Of a DNA stretch of 64,000 bases, positions 44,665 to 53,215 are shown in pieces (position 1 is the stretch's first letter; each line of letters begins with the position of its first letter). The stretch comes from Massilioclostridium coli (GTDB lineage: Bacteria; Bacillota; Clostridia; Oscillospirales; Ruminococcaceae), in NCBI RefSeq assembly GCF_900095865.1, contig NZ_FMIZ01000007.1, forward strand, positions 806,001 to 870,000. Direction: 5' to 3'. The notes under the pieces were generated by a model that worked only from the letters and a program-made list of their open reading frames with translations, searched no databases and had not been told where the DNA came from. The position numbers and the translations under genes are program-made.

Positions 44665-46749
44665 TTACTTTCTTTTTTTATTCAACAGTACAAGAGCGCT
44701 AGCTGCTGTTGCCAATGTAACAACCATTGCAATTGGAGCAACATCGCCAGTTTTAGCAGCATTTGCTTTTGTGGTTGTAGTTTCCTGTCCAATTTGAGTT
44801 GTTTGGTCAACAGCATTGTTTTCTGTTGGAGCTTCAACAGAGGTTCCAGACAATGCAACTAAACCATCCATTGCGGTTTGTACGGATTCAACTGCTGTGT
44901 CAACATCTTGTTGTGTAGCGTTTTCGTCAGCTAATACATTAGTTGCTTTTTCTACTGCTGATGTCAATACTGCGTAGCTTTCTGCTGTGTATGCGGTTGC
45001 GTCTTTGCTATTTGCTTCTGCAATAACCTGTTCCAATACGGATTTATCCGCTTTCAATCTCAAATCCAACAAAGCGTTTAATAAAGTATCCGTAGCTTGT
45101 TGCACTTCGTCTTTCATTGCTTCGCCAGGCACTACTTCTTTTGCGGAATTCAATGCTGTTTCCACTGCGGAGAAGTCCACATATTGTTCTGGAACTAGGG
45201 ATTCCGCGTATTCGATTAACAGGTTCAAATTGGTGGTATCCCCTGCGATGAATCCTAATTTTTGGATTTCTTTTAATAGGGTTAGCCAAGCCTGGTCAAC
45301 AGCTGTCTGGGATGCGGATTCATCCTGATAAACAGCCTTTGCGTTTTCCAGAGCTTCATTGAAAGATTTTTGCACGCTGGTAATAGCGTTATCTACCTCA
45401 CCATTGGCAACGCATTCTTCCGCGTTTGCAATTACTTGTTCCAGAATGTGTTTATCGATTTTATTCACTTCACCTACTGTGTAGAGGTTCAGGCTAGCGT
45501 TGGTCAATCCATTTTCAGATGTGGAAGAACCACCTGGGCCACCTGGGCCTCCTCCTGGAGGTGCTGGTGCATCGGCTGCCATCATTGTTGCAGCAGAATT
45601 AGACGCATTTTTGCGGTTTTCCAAATCGCCACATACTTTAATGGTGATGGTGTTTTCTCCTGGGGTTAAAATAGTGCCTAAATCCAGGTAATGGTGCAGA
45701 GGGTTAATTCCTTCTACATCAGTAGTACCATTGGAGTTTGTGACAGTAATCTGGGTTACCGCATTATAAAGATTGTTATAATCGTAGTTGAGCACTGCCC
45801 AAATTTTTGCTTGATCACCGTAGTTTGGAACGTTTACAGTAATACTATAGGTTCCAATACCAGAAATATCAGAAGCCTTGCTAACCCCCAAAGTGTTTAG
45901 TTGTTCTTCGGTTAGGCTTAAATCTTTCCAGTTTACCAGAGTTGTGGTTAAACCGTTCAGATCAATTTTTTCAGATAAAGTTGGGTCGATTAAATTGCCG
46001 TCCTCATCTGTGTTGCCTTCGGTCAATGGTCCCCAGCTTTGCAGATCCAGGTTCCAAGTATTTTCTCCACCCAATTCGATTGTAGTCTGTTCTGCCGTTT
46101 CTTCTGGAATAATTGCCTGTGCGGCAATTGCTTCATTATCAGAAACTACAATATAGAACAGGTCGCCTTCTTCAATATCCAACTGGAAGCTTACGGTTCC
46201 ATTGTTGGATGTGTAGTTTGTGATAGCAGTTACTTCTCCGGTGGCTGGATCCAGTTTGTAAGGAGCACCATTCCCTTTTAAAGTAACCATGGTGGAAATA
46301 TCACCGGCTTCTTCGCCAGGGCCACCACCGTGTTCGCTAGATGCGGATTCATCGGATTCGTTGTACATTAGATAGTATTTGCTTCCGTCAACATCGTCGA
46401 AACGGGTAGATTCCAGCCATTTCGCATCGTAGGAAACACCCGAGTCAATGTTTTCCTCAATGTATGCAAGCGCTTCATCATCAGAAGAAACCTTTACATA
46501 GGATGGCTGTTGTTGCAGTTCCGCATATAGGCTTTGGATGGTTTCATCCTCGCCGTTGTAAGAAGTGCCGTAAACAGCGTTGATATTTCCGTTGTTATCC
46601 ACGATGGTCAAACCAGCTTTTGCGAAATCTACGATTTTTTGCATTGCTTCTACAGACATCTTAGAGATATTATCCAGAATCAGAAGCTTCAGAGGATAAT
46701 ACGGTTTTTCCATCCTCATTGGTAGTTGTAGCAGCATATTCGCTTTCAA
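44665..46749 (-). CDS. GH106-like glycosidase, C-terminal part after frameshift (FIVAR modules and wall anchor)
   Basis: The 3' part of the gene that starts at 49117, in a reading frame shifted by one base. It opens at TTG 46749 with no ribosome site, so it is not an independent gene. It continues the glycosidase (KLLILDNISKMSVEAMQKIV) with beta domains to about residue 385, followed by a Gly/Pro-rich insert (APPGGGPGGPGG). Three FIVAR modules and the NAAKTGD sorting signal with its hydrophobic helix and KKRK tail complete the protein. The cassette matches those of the GH78 and GH127 enzymes in this window. If the frames were joined, the protein would have about 1480 residues and end like its neighbours. 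Confidence 0.85.
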   Translation of the reverse strand: MKANMLLQLPMRMEKPYYPLKLLILDNISKMSVEAMQKIVDFAKAGLTIVDNNGNINAVYGTSYNGEDETIQSLYAELQQQPSYVKVSSDDEALAYIEENIDSGVSYDAKWLESTRFDDVDGSKYYLMYNESDESASSEHGGGPGEEAGDISTMVTLKGNGAPYKLDPATGEVTAITNYTSNNGTVSFQLDIEEGDLFYIVVSDNEAIAAQAIIPEETAEQTTIELGGENTWNLDLQSWGPLTEGNTDEDGNLIDPTLSEKIDLNGLTTTLVNWKDLSLTEEQLNTLGVSKASDISGIGTYSITVNVPNYGDQAKIWAVLNYDYNNLYNAVTQITVTNSNGTTDVEGINPLHHYLDLGTILTPGENTITIKVCGDLENRKNASNSAATMMAADAPAPPGGGPGGPGGSSTSENGLTNASLNLYTVGEVNKIDKHILEQVIANAEECVANGEVDNAITSVQKSFNEALENAKAVYQDESASQTAVDQAWLTLLKEIQKLGFIAGDTTNLNLLIEYAESLVPEQYVDFSAVETALNSAKEVVPGEAMKDEVQQATDTLLNALLDLRLKADKSVLEQVIAEANSKDATAYTAESYAVLTSAVEKATNVLADENATQQDVDTAVESVQTAMDGLVALSGTSVEAPTENNAVDQTTQIGQETTTTKANAAKTGDVAPIAMVVTLATAASALVLLNKKRK

Positions 46750-49117
46750 TCATACCTTTGGTCAGGATATTGTAGGTATAACCTTTCCCCACCATATCTT
46801 GTTCATTGGACATCAGTTCAGAAGCAGATAAATTGGAATTTGCGGCATCTTTCAGGATTGCGACTGGTATTTTTGCGGTTCCGTCTTGCAGAATACCTTG
46901 CACACGAGCAATATAATCTGTGAAGATAACCACATCATCCCACCAAGTCTGACGGCTGTTCCAAGCCATAAAGCTCATAAAGGTCCAGCCTGGCCACTGT
47001 TTATCATAATCTGTGTATGATTTTTTAAATGGAGTACCATGTAAAATAACCCTGTTTACCCCTTCGGAATAATAACGGTTTAATGTATTCAGGCAATAGT
47101 ACCATGCAGGAGTTTCACTAAAGCCTGTACCAAAGGTCAAAGCTTCCATAGACATATAGTGTTGGTCTGGATTTAAGTTTACAGCTCCGGCAATGGTACG
47201 GGTTCCGTTGCCATCAGAGCCATTATCGGATTCCGGAATATCAGCAGCCAAAGCGGAATCACCAGCATCCACTGCGCTTAAACCATGTCCCTGTGCACGG
47301 TAGCTATAGCCAAATCCTTTTGCCCAATCGCTAATTACAGCATTATGTTCGTGGGTGTATTGGTAAGACAATGTTTGGCTGTAATCCTCATTGATTCTAT
47401 TAGCAGCTGTGGTATCGTTGTAACTTAAACCAGCAATTAAACTTGCGTATGGAGCAATACTGTAGCCATTATAGGAAGCAAAATTGTCTAACAGGTTTTT
47501 GGACCACAATTGTCCAGTATGGCTTAATTCAATGGAATCTTCAAAAATGGTGCCGCCGTTTTCCTCCAATGCTGCCTGTACGGTAGTGGTAGAGCCATCT
47601 TCTCTTGTGTATACATATGGAAGGATGTTTTCATTCCAATAACGCAACACTTCGTTTGCGCCATCGGAATTGAAGTAATCAATAGCATAGGTTTTCCCTT
47701 CCATTGTGATATTTTCACCGCCGGAAGCAACCTGGCCTGTACCACGACGGTAAGTATTTACCAGCACATAGTCGCCAGCTTCGATATTGTCGTCAGAATC
47801 CAAACCGGCAAGCACTTCCTCGCCCAATGCTTCTTTCATTTTGTTACCATTTACATAGTATTCATATTGGGTATCCGCCATAATTCCTGTTTCAGCAATA
47901 CGTTTTTCTCCAAAATAATCAGCGTTTACAACTAAAATCAGGTTAGGGTCAACACCCTCAGTAGAATAATAAGTTTTTCCATCTTTTTCAGTTACTGTAA
48001 CAGCAGTGTTTGCGGGGAACCATGTTTCGCCAATCCCTTGGTTGCCAGCAGGGCCGCCGGTTTCAAAAGAGGTTGTGGTTCCATCTGCGTATACAATGGT
48101 AACGGTACTACTAAAAGTGGATTTTTTAACAGTAATGGTAGCGTCATCCAAATATCTTCCTGGATCGTTTGGGTCCAAAGCAACGGGTTCTGTCAACAAT
48201 TTAACGCCCAATTGCGCTTGTGCTTGTTCTGCGGTGTAGTATTCCCATTCGTAGTATCCGTCACCATCATCAACCAGTTTCATAAAAGTCCAATCAGGAT
48301 TTGGAATACCAGCAGAATATGCTTCAGTTTTTTTAGCATAATCTGTTAAATTTACAATTGAATCATAGTCCAATACTGGATTGCCTTTCTGGTCAACAGA
48401 AGCAACTTTTGCCGCTACCGTAGAAACCAGCTTATCGGTAAAGATAAAAGTAGAGCGGTTGGTATCGGTATTGGATTCATCCTTGGTTTTCATAGCAGGA
48501 AGGTCAAGGTAAACATCATTCCTGGCTGCCCTTGTCAATCCCAGGTCAGCAGCTGTTAATTTTTGATAAGTATAGGAAAGTTCTTGTTGCTGATTATCAT
48601 CATTTGGATCAATGGTATTAATAATCATTGGCCAGTGTGCAGTGATGGTAACATCAACAATAAATTCCTGTCCAGTTTTTTCTTTGTATTGGTTTGCCGT
48701 ATCCACTGCGGCAGCAATAATGTTGGACCATGCCTCGGTGCCCCAGCCGATTTTTGAAGCCAATTCGCTTCCACCAACATCGTAGTAATCCGCATTATCA
48801 GCCAGCATGGTCAGTTCTACACCGCCAAAACCAGCTTCAATAAATTCGTTGATCATATCTTCAACCATGTAAATATAATCTCCACGACCATCACCGTCAC
48901 TGTCGTATCCAGCACCTGCGTCTGGGAACCAGTAACGGGCCATTAGACCAGAAGTATCATCTGGATTTAGAAACGAATTAATCAACAAATTATCGGTATT
49001 ACTTGTTCCATCTGATTCCGCCGCCAATACATTGACGTTAATGGATAATGCGGAAACAGCGACAATACCGGCTGTTAAGCCAGCCAGTAACTTTTTCCAT
49101 AATTTTTTCTTGTTCAT
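46670..49117 (-). CDS. GH106 family glycosidase (alpha-L-rhamnosidase-like), N-terminal part, frameshifted
   Basis: 815 residues as encoded, ending in a short out-of-frame tail. The signal peptide covers residues 1-32. ARYWFPDAGAGYDSDGDG followed by INEFIEAGFGGVELTML matches the N-terminal catalytic region of GH106 (PF17132), whose tested members remove alpha-L-rhamnose. A DSIELSHTGQLWSKNLL segment near 535-551 matches the conserved middle region. The family call rests on these motifs. The reading frame breaks at a run of five A residues (reverse strand; plus-strand T run 46705-46709). Four A would restore frame and give a continuous GH106-FIVAR-anchor protein. TGAGGTGAATC precedes the ATG. 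It may be a pseudogene, a phase-variable gene or a sequencing error. Confidence 0.82.
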   Translation of the reverse strand: MNKKKLWKKLLAGLTAGIVAVSALSINVNVLAAESDGTSNTDNLLINSFLNPDDTSGLMARYWFPDAGAGYDSDGDGRGDYIYMVEDMINEFIEAGFGGVELTMLADNADYYDVGGSELASKIGWGTEAWSNIIAAAVDTANQYKEKTGQEFIVDVTITAHWPMIINTIDPNDDNQQQELSYTYQKLTAADLGLTRAARNDVYLDLPAMKTKDESNTDTNRSTFIFTDKLVSTVAAKVASVDQKGNPVLDYDSIVNLTDYAKKTEAYSAGIPNPDWTFMKLVDDGDGYYEWEYYTAEQAQAQLGVKLLTEPVALDPNDPGRYLDDATITVKKSTFSSTVTIVYADGTTTSFETGGPAGNQGIGETWFPANTAVTVTEKDGKTYYSTEGVDPNLILVVNADYFGEKRIAETGIMADTQYEYYVNGNKMKEALGEEVLAGLDSDDNIEAGDYVLVNTYRRGTGQVASGGENITMEGKTYAIDYFNSDGANEVLRYWNENILPYVYTREDGSTTTVQAALEENGGTIFEDSIELSHTGQLWSKNLLDNFASYNGYSIAPYASLIAGLSYNDTTAANRINEDYSQTLSYQYTHEHNAVISDWAKGFGYSYRAQGHGLSAVDAGDSALAADIPESDNGSDGNGTRTIAGAVNLNPDQHYMSMEALTFGTGFSETPAWYYCLNTLNRYYSEGVNRVILHGTPFKKSYTDYDKQWPGWTFMSFMAWNSRQTWWDDVVIFTDYIARVQGILQDGTAKIPVAILKDAANSNLSASELMSNEQDMVGKGYTYNILTKGMIESEYAATTTNEDGKTVLSSEASDSG

Positions 49118-49440
49118 GATTCACCTCATTTTTTCCTCACTTGTGCATTGAAAAAGTTCCTTTTCAAGTCCGCTCTGTTTGCAGCAGTACAGGACCATCC
49201 AGCAATGATAAGCCTATTTTGGTAGTTTTCAACTACCTATCCATTCACCCCCATCCTGTTTTGTTGGCTTAATTTGCTAGAATTACTGTTAAAATAATAG
49301 AATCATTATTTATTTTTAACAGGTTGTTTTTATCATAGCACGATGGAAAAAATGGAACAACGGTGGTAGATGATTTGTTTCTGGTTTTTTATGACATATA
49401 ACCATATTGGAAACTTTTTTAAAAAGATAGGGAAAAAGCC
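49118..49440. other. Upstream region of the GH106 gene
   Basis: Contains a small hairpin GGTAGTT-ttc-AACTACC (49221-49237) and the ribosome site of the GH106 gene. No reliable promoter pair or gene is visible. Confidence 0.4.
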
Positions 49441-49443
49441 CAT

Positions 49444-49469
49444 AAAAAATCCCCAGTTTGCACTGGGGA
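49444..49469 (-). terminator. Terminator of the FMN oxidoreductase gene
   Basis: On the reverse strand TCCCCAGT-GCAA-ACTGGGGA is followed by six T. It lies 12 bases past the stop codon at 49481. Confidence 0.9.
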
Positions 49470-49480
49470 ATCGATTTATC

Positions 49481-50065
49481 CTATAGTTTTTCACATAACA
49501 GCTTTGTATTGGTAAGAGCCTCTTGCAACACAGCGTTGGAATCCACGTTGAACTCATCCAATCCGTCTGCGGAAATATCCAAAAAGGAAGGGATTCCAAA
49601 CTGGAAGCAAAGAGCTTTTAAATATGGGGTTGCCTGTTCAAATTCGGCTGCGGTACTCCCTCTGGTGGTGAGGTAGAGCATATATTTTGCATTGCACATG
49701 CCGTGTAAACCATTGTTATCACAGCCAAAGGTAATACCTTCTACCGAAATATGTTCAATATATACCTTTAAAATAGCGGGAAAACTGGCATCCCAATAAG
49801 GTGCCGCGATTACAATCCCGTCAGCTTGTGCGAATTGGTGAGCCAGCTGGAAACGAGGATGCTCCAACTTTTTTTGCGCCAACAAGGCATCCCTTTCTTT
49901 TAAAGATTGATAGTCAAACCAGTTTAAATTGGTTTGTGCCAACGAAACTGTTTCGATATTCGCTTCTGGATGTACTTGCTGAATCGTAGTAATTGCTTGA
50001 TCCAATAGTTTTTTAGTGCGAGAGGTTTCTTCTCGTATGCAAGCGTCAATGATTAGAATATTCAT
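49481..50065 (-). CDS. Flavodoxin-fold NAD(P)H:FMN/quinone oxidoreductase
   Basis: 194 residues. The N-terminal ILIIDACIREETSRTKKL is the FMN phosphate-binding loop of the NADPH-dependent FMN reductase / NQO family, and AAPYWDASFPAILKVYIEHI near 93-112 is a conserved flavin-pocket region. It should use NAD(P)H to reduce FMN, quinones or azo/nitro compounds in the cytoplasm. I chose the ATG at 50065 because AGGAGGATTTT precedes it; the frame extends to 50200 without support. It is followed by its own terminator, and the upstream neighbour is a heme-like membrane protein on the same strand. Confidence 0.88.
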   Translation of the reverse strand: MNILIIDACIREETSRTKKLLDQAITTIQQVHPEANIETVSLAQTNLNWFDYQSLKERDALLAQKKLEHPRFQLAHQFAQADGIVIAAPYWDASFPAILKVYIEHISVEGITFGCDNNGLHGMCNAKYMLYLTTRGSTAAEFEQATPYLKALCFQFGIPSFLDISADGLDEFNVDSNAVLQEALTNTKLLCEKL

Positions 50066-50121
50066 AAAATCCTCCTGATAAAATAAATACGTTTCTATTT
50101 TATCTGATTTTACATGCAACG

Positions 50122-50487
50122 TCAAATAAACGCAATTACGATATGGAAGATAACAATAAGACATAAGAGAATAGAGATAATAACATGAATTTTTTTCCAA
50201 ATAGGAGAGTTCATTTTATTTTTAGGAATGGAAAAAATAATCAGAAGTAGAAGAATCATCCATGCTATTTTACCACTAATCATTCCAGGCTGGTTTCCCG
50301 CTAAAATACCATGGAATAAAGTTATAATCAATAGCAGGATTCCATATATACTATGGTGTTTTAAAATAGACTTCACAATGGGATGCTTCTGTGCAAAAGC
50401 GGTTTTTTTAACCGGAGCCAGCATACAAACTAGTAATAATAAAACAGAAATGATGGATAATAATTTGCTCATCAAAAGTAGATTCAT
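50122..50487 (-). CDS. Small four-helix membrane protein, cytochrome b-like
   Basis: 121 residues, almost all membrane: four helices with histidines placed as in small b-type cytochromes or ferric-reductase-like domains (KHHSIYGILLLIITLFHGIL, then WKKIHVIISILLC and FHIVIAFI). Two heme-ligand His pairs are therefore possible, which is inference. GGAGGCTTT precedes the ATG at 50487. It lies between a flavin oxidoreductase and a Crp/Fnr regulator, all leftward, so a small redox module is plausible. Confidence 0.6.
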   Translation of the reverse strand: MNLLLMSKLLSIISVLLLLVCMLAPVKKTAFAQKHPIVKSILKHHSIYGILLLIITLFHGILAGNQPGMISGKIAWMILLLLIIFSIPKNKMNSPIWKKIHVIISILLCLIVIFHIVIAFI

Positions 50488-50643
50488 AAAGCCTCCATTT
50501 AACAAGTTAATTTCAACTAACTACTAGATTATAACAAATTTTGCTCGATTGTAAAGTTAAAAACGCATAAATCAGCATAAGTTGTAAAATTTATTTCTTT
50601 TTCGTAAAAATTATTTTCATTATTCCTATTCGATAAACAGGAA

Positions 50644-51300
50644 TTAAATCTTGTTTAAATGGAACTGATTTAAATGGTAGGTCAACAACCCTTCTTTTTG
50701 CATTTTGCTTAATTCGTTGGATAAGGCACTGCGGTCAACTTCTAGATAATCTGCCAGCTGCTGGCGGTTAAAAGGAATTTTAAAGGATTGTTTTCCTTGT
50801 TTGGTTGCTTGAAAAGAAAGATAGGAAAGAATTCTTCCACGGATTGTTTTAGAAGAAGTGTGATTAATTTTACGGGTTAGGTGCAGGTTTTTGGATGCCA
50901 TAATAGACAGCAGATTTTTAATTAACACTGGGAAATACGGATTTGTTGGAGAGGGGAGCAGCGCTTTTCCAATTGCTATCCACAATACTTGGGAATCCTC
51001 CGCTGCTGTTACGGTTACCATTAATGCCTCGTTTGGGATACAGGCATAGGTTTCCGCAAATACCTGCCCTGGTGTGATGTTAGCAAGAATATTTTTGTTT
51101 CCCCAGATATCATTATTTTCGATATTAATACTGCCGGAAAGAACTACTCCCATAGACTGTACATAGTCCCCTATATGACAAAGAATAGCACCCTTTTTAA
51201 AATTTTCTGTTCGGCAATTCAGCTGCTCTAAAATAGATGGTATCGCCTGTTGGGGTATATTACAAAACAAAGGATGGTTTGCCATGAATTGAGTTACCAT
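50644..51300 (-). CDS. Crp/Fnr-family transcriptional regulator
   Basis: 218 residues. An N-terminal cyclic-nucleotide-binding-like beta roll (about 10-115) is followed by a long dimer helix and a C-terminal Crp winged helix (FNRQQLADYLEVDRSALSNEL near 180-200). The 4Fe-4S cysteine pattern of classic Fnr is absent; only Cys residues at about 13, 29, 41 and 87 are visible, not clustered N-terminally. Such regulators in Clostridia respond to small molecules or redox state. A perfect 13-bp inverted repeat overlaps its promoter. Its half-site recurs at the dehydratase promoter, suggesting autoregulation and control of the dehydratase operon. Confidence 0.88.
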   Translation of the reverse strand: MVTQFMANHPLFCNIPQQAIPSILEQLNCRTENFKKGAILCHIGDYVQSMGVVLSGSINIENNDIWGNKNILANITPGQVFAETYACIPNEALMVTVTAAEDSQVLWIAIGKALLPSPTNPYFPVLIKNLLSIMASKNLHLTRKINHTSSKTIRGRILSYLSFQATKQGKQSFKIPFNRQQLADYLEVDRSALSNELSKMQKEGLLTYHLNQFHLNKI

Positions 51301-51316
51301 ATTTTTTCTCCATTTT

Positions 51317-51330
51317 GTTGTTTGAACAAC
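51317..51330. promoter_or_regulatory. Short palindrome near the Crp/Fnr start site
   Basis: GTTGTT-tg-AACAAC lies 10 bases after the predicted transcription start region, a possible second operator or leader stem. Confidence 0.35.
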
Positions 51331-51346
51331 ATAGATTTTTTGTTCT

Positions 51347-51389
51347 ATTATAATATGATTCTATTGTAAAAGCAAGACAATAGAATCAT
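51347..51389 (-). promoter_or_regulatory. Crp/Fnr gene promoter with overlapping 13-bp inverted repeat
   Basis: Reading leftward, TTGCTT (51375-51370) and TATAAT (51352-51347) have a 17-base spacer. A perfect inverted repeat, ATGATTCTATTGT (51355-51367) and ACAATAGAATCAT (51377-51389), covers the -35 and spacer, where a bound regulator would block RNA polymerase. Confidence 0.65.
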
Positions 51390-51700
51390 AAGGCATGAAC
51401 AAGCTATGCAGTTAGCGGAACGGGTAGAAATTCCATCAGGGCAGGTTATCAGTAAAATGCTAGTACAAAATTACTCCATATAATTCTTGACATAATGGTA
51501 GCAGTATTATAACGGATGAAAAATAAAAACTGTGGGAAAGCCTAATGTAGCCCGTTAAAAAGACACACATTGTATTTAGGTTAGAACTACTTAAAACGAT
51601 GCTAGTTGTAGTGTTTCCATTGAAAATATTATAATGGAAAAGATGTTATATACGATTAAAATATAAGAGATAAACCAAAATGCCCCGGCATTTTCTTGTA
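51390..51700. other. Intergenic DNA with a possible gene fragment
   Basis: A frame from 51406 to 51483 (+) encodes 25 residues (MQLAERVEIPSGQVISKMLV...) and stays open upstream without a start or ribosome site, so it may be a gene remnant. AAAATGCC/GGCATTTT (51677-51694) is a small hairpin after the adenosyltransferase gene and may terminate it. Confidence 0.35.
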
Positions 51701-52201
51701 TTAATCAAGATAATCGGCATATCTGCCTTCTATATAAAGGTAGTCAGAGAGGCGGTTGATAAATTTCATGGAAGTTTGGTCTACATGATATTTGCTGTTA
51801 ACCGCTGCCATCCAACGTTCTGCCCTCCGGCATACAGTTCGGGCTACATCTAAGCGGGTAGATAACTCGGTTTCTCCTGGTAGGATAAATTCTTTTTTCC
51901 TAGGAAAAGATTGTTCTATCTGGTCAATTTGTTGTTCCAGCCAAGTAACTTCAGTTTCGTCCAACAGATAATCCGGGTTAGTAGTGTCAGCAACCGATGC
52001 CATGATTGTCATTAATAATTTTTGGATATGGGTCAAATTTGCTTGCAGCCGATGGTCACTTTTGATCTTTACCATTCCAATCTGACTGGTTAATTCATCA
52101 ATAGACCCTAGCAGATGGAACCGTTCATCATATTTAGGAATTTGTTCCCCATTTATCAAAGTAGAATTTCCTTGATCGCCATTTTTCGTATAGATATTCA
52201 T
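51701..52201 (-). CDS. pduO: Cob(I)alamin adenosyltransferase, PduO-type
   Basis: 166 residues. It transfers adenosyl from ATP to cob(I)alamin, making coenzyme B12, required by the dehydratase encoded nearby. The family features are visible: the N-terminal ATP loop IYTKNGDQGNSTL (an unusual Asn where Thr is common), and ARTVCRRAERWM near 120-131 followed by FINRLSDYLYIEGRY near 147-161. The start ATG at 52201 has GGAAAGGGG upstream. It lies 1 kb from the dehydratase operon on the same strand, but as a separate unit. Confidence 0.9.
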   Translation of the reverse strand: MNIYTKNGDQGNSTLINGEQIPKYDERFHLLGSIDELTSQIGMVKIKSDHRLQANLTHIQKLLMTIMASVADTTNPDYLLDETEVTWLEQQIDQIEQSFPRKKEFILPGETELSTRLDVARTVCRRAERWMAAVNSKYHVDQTSMKFINRLSDYLYIEGRYADYLD

Positions 52202-52227
52202 AAAAACCCCTTTCCATTACATAAACA

Positions 52228-52247
52228 ATATGTTATACTTAACATAT
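52228..52247. promoter_or_regulatory. Perfect palindrome in the adenosyltransferase promoter region
   Basis: ATATGTTA-TACT-TAACATAT, 8-bp arms, 27 bases upstream of the pduO-type start codon. It is a candidate operator. The binding protein is unknown. Confidence 0.45.
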
Positions 52248-52289
52248 GATGAAAAGATTCATAAAATGGTAACTGTTTTATTTTACAAT

Positions 52290-52358
52290 AGTGCCTAGGA
52301 ATAAAAAGTCGGGTGAACACCTACCGCAAGCAAAGGTTTTTTGCTTGCGGTATTTTTT
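52290..52358 (+). ncRNA. Candidate short leader RNA ending in an intrinsic terminator
   Basis: A stretch after TACAAT (52284-52289) contains GGGTGAACACC, then the strong terminator TACCGCAAGCAAA/TTTGCTTGCGGTA (52322-52334 and 52340-52352) with a T6 tail. It precedes the EamA-like gene by 180 bases. No coding gene needs this terminator, so a leader or small RNA is likely. I do not match a known riboswitch. Confidence 0.4.
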
Positions 52359-52540
52359 GTTATCAAAACAAAAAATAAAACGATAAAATATTATTTGTAT
52401 TTTATACTACTAAGCTCGTATTATGAAATAAAAAAGTCCGAATTATGGATACTAAATTTTTATTGGATTAATAATCTGCGCTGTATTATTAGTAATATCA
52501 GCTATTTGACTAACTTTAAAGATATAAGGAGGAAAAACGA

Positions 52541-52966
52541 ATGTGGAATTATCTCTGGCCAGTTTTAGTAGTAATTGGAGCAAATACTTTTTATAATATT
52601 GCAGCGAAGTCAACACCGCAAAATGTGAATTCATTCGCGTCCCTTGTTGTAACCTATTTGGTAGCCGCTTTTTTAGCGATGGTGCTGTTTTTCATAACGT
52701 CTCCCAATAAAAACTTGATGTCAGAGTTTAGTAAAATTAACTGGACCTCTATTGTATTTGGCATTGCCATTGTGGCACTTGAGTTTGGATATATCAATCT
52801 TTACCGTGCAGGTTGGAAAGTAAGCGTCGGTTCCTTAGTAACCAATATCGGGCTGGCATGTGTATTACTTATAGTAGGAGTTTTATTGTATAAAGAAGTA
52901 ATTTCCCTACGGCAGATGATAGGTATGGCAATCTGCGCAGTTGGTTTGATTTTAATCAGCAAATAA
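52541..52966 (+). CDS. EamA-like small drug/metabolite transporter
   Basis: 141 residues, about four to five membrane helices, the size of one EamA half. The last helices (LVTNIGLACVLLIVGVLLYK, then SLRQMIGMAICAVGLILISK) carry the typical E-x-x-S-x-x-Q-x-x-G pattern of DMT-superfamily transporters. Such short proteins work as dimers. ATAAGGAGGAAAAACG is an excellent ribosome site. A leader terminator lies about 190 bases upstream. The substrate is unknown. Confidence 0.8.
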   Translation: MWNYLWPVLVVIGANTFYNIAAKSTPQNVNSFASLVVTYLVAAFLAMVLFFITSPNKNLMSEFSKINWTSIVFGIAIVALEFGYINLYRAGWKVSVGSLVTNIGLACVLLIVGVLLYKEVISLRQMIGMAICAVGLILISK

Positions 52967-53160
52967 ATTTTCATGCAAATGAGATGTGCTTTTTGAAGTT
53001 TTAATTCAACGAAAAATATGAAATCAAAACCATTGAAATAGGGGAAGAATTACTATTTTGTAATGAAAAATGAAGGTTAATTTCACATGCCCTTTTTGTA
53101 TGATAAACGGGATTGGTTACATGATGCTGTACAATCATTTAATATTTGGAAACTGAACAA
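52967..53160. other. AT-rich intergenic DNA
   Basis: Between the EamA-like gene and the dehydratase operon terminator; no gene, promoter or hairpin that I can support. Confidence 0.35.
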
Positions 53161-53165
53161 CACAA

Positions 53166-53212
53166 AAACCTGATGGATTCCATACTACTGTTGAACTGGA
53201 ACCATCAGGTTT
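53166..53212 (-). terminator. Terminator of the dehydratase operon
   Basis: AAACCTGATGG (53166-53176) and CCATCAGGTTT (53202-53212); read leftward the stem is followed by TTTTTG. Confidence 0.8.
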
Positions 53213-53215
53213 ATA

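Noticed and set aside
46670-46749. Programmed ribosomal frameshifting as the first explanation for the GH106 break
   Set aside because: The required shift is +1 at A residues and no known +1 signal, slow codon with upstream ribosome site, or stop-codon context is visible; a homopolymer indel is simpler.
52290-52358. Guanidine (ykkC) or other known riboswitch before the EamA-like gene
   Set aside because: The conserved bases of the ykkC, mini-ykkC and fluoride classes are not present.
51701-52360. Cobalamin riboswitch near the adenosyltransferase
   Set aside because: No B12 box or the usual long aptamer is visible on either strand upstream of the gene.
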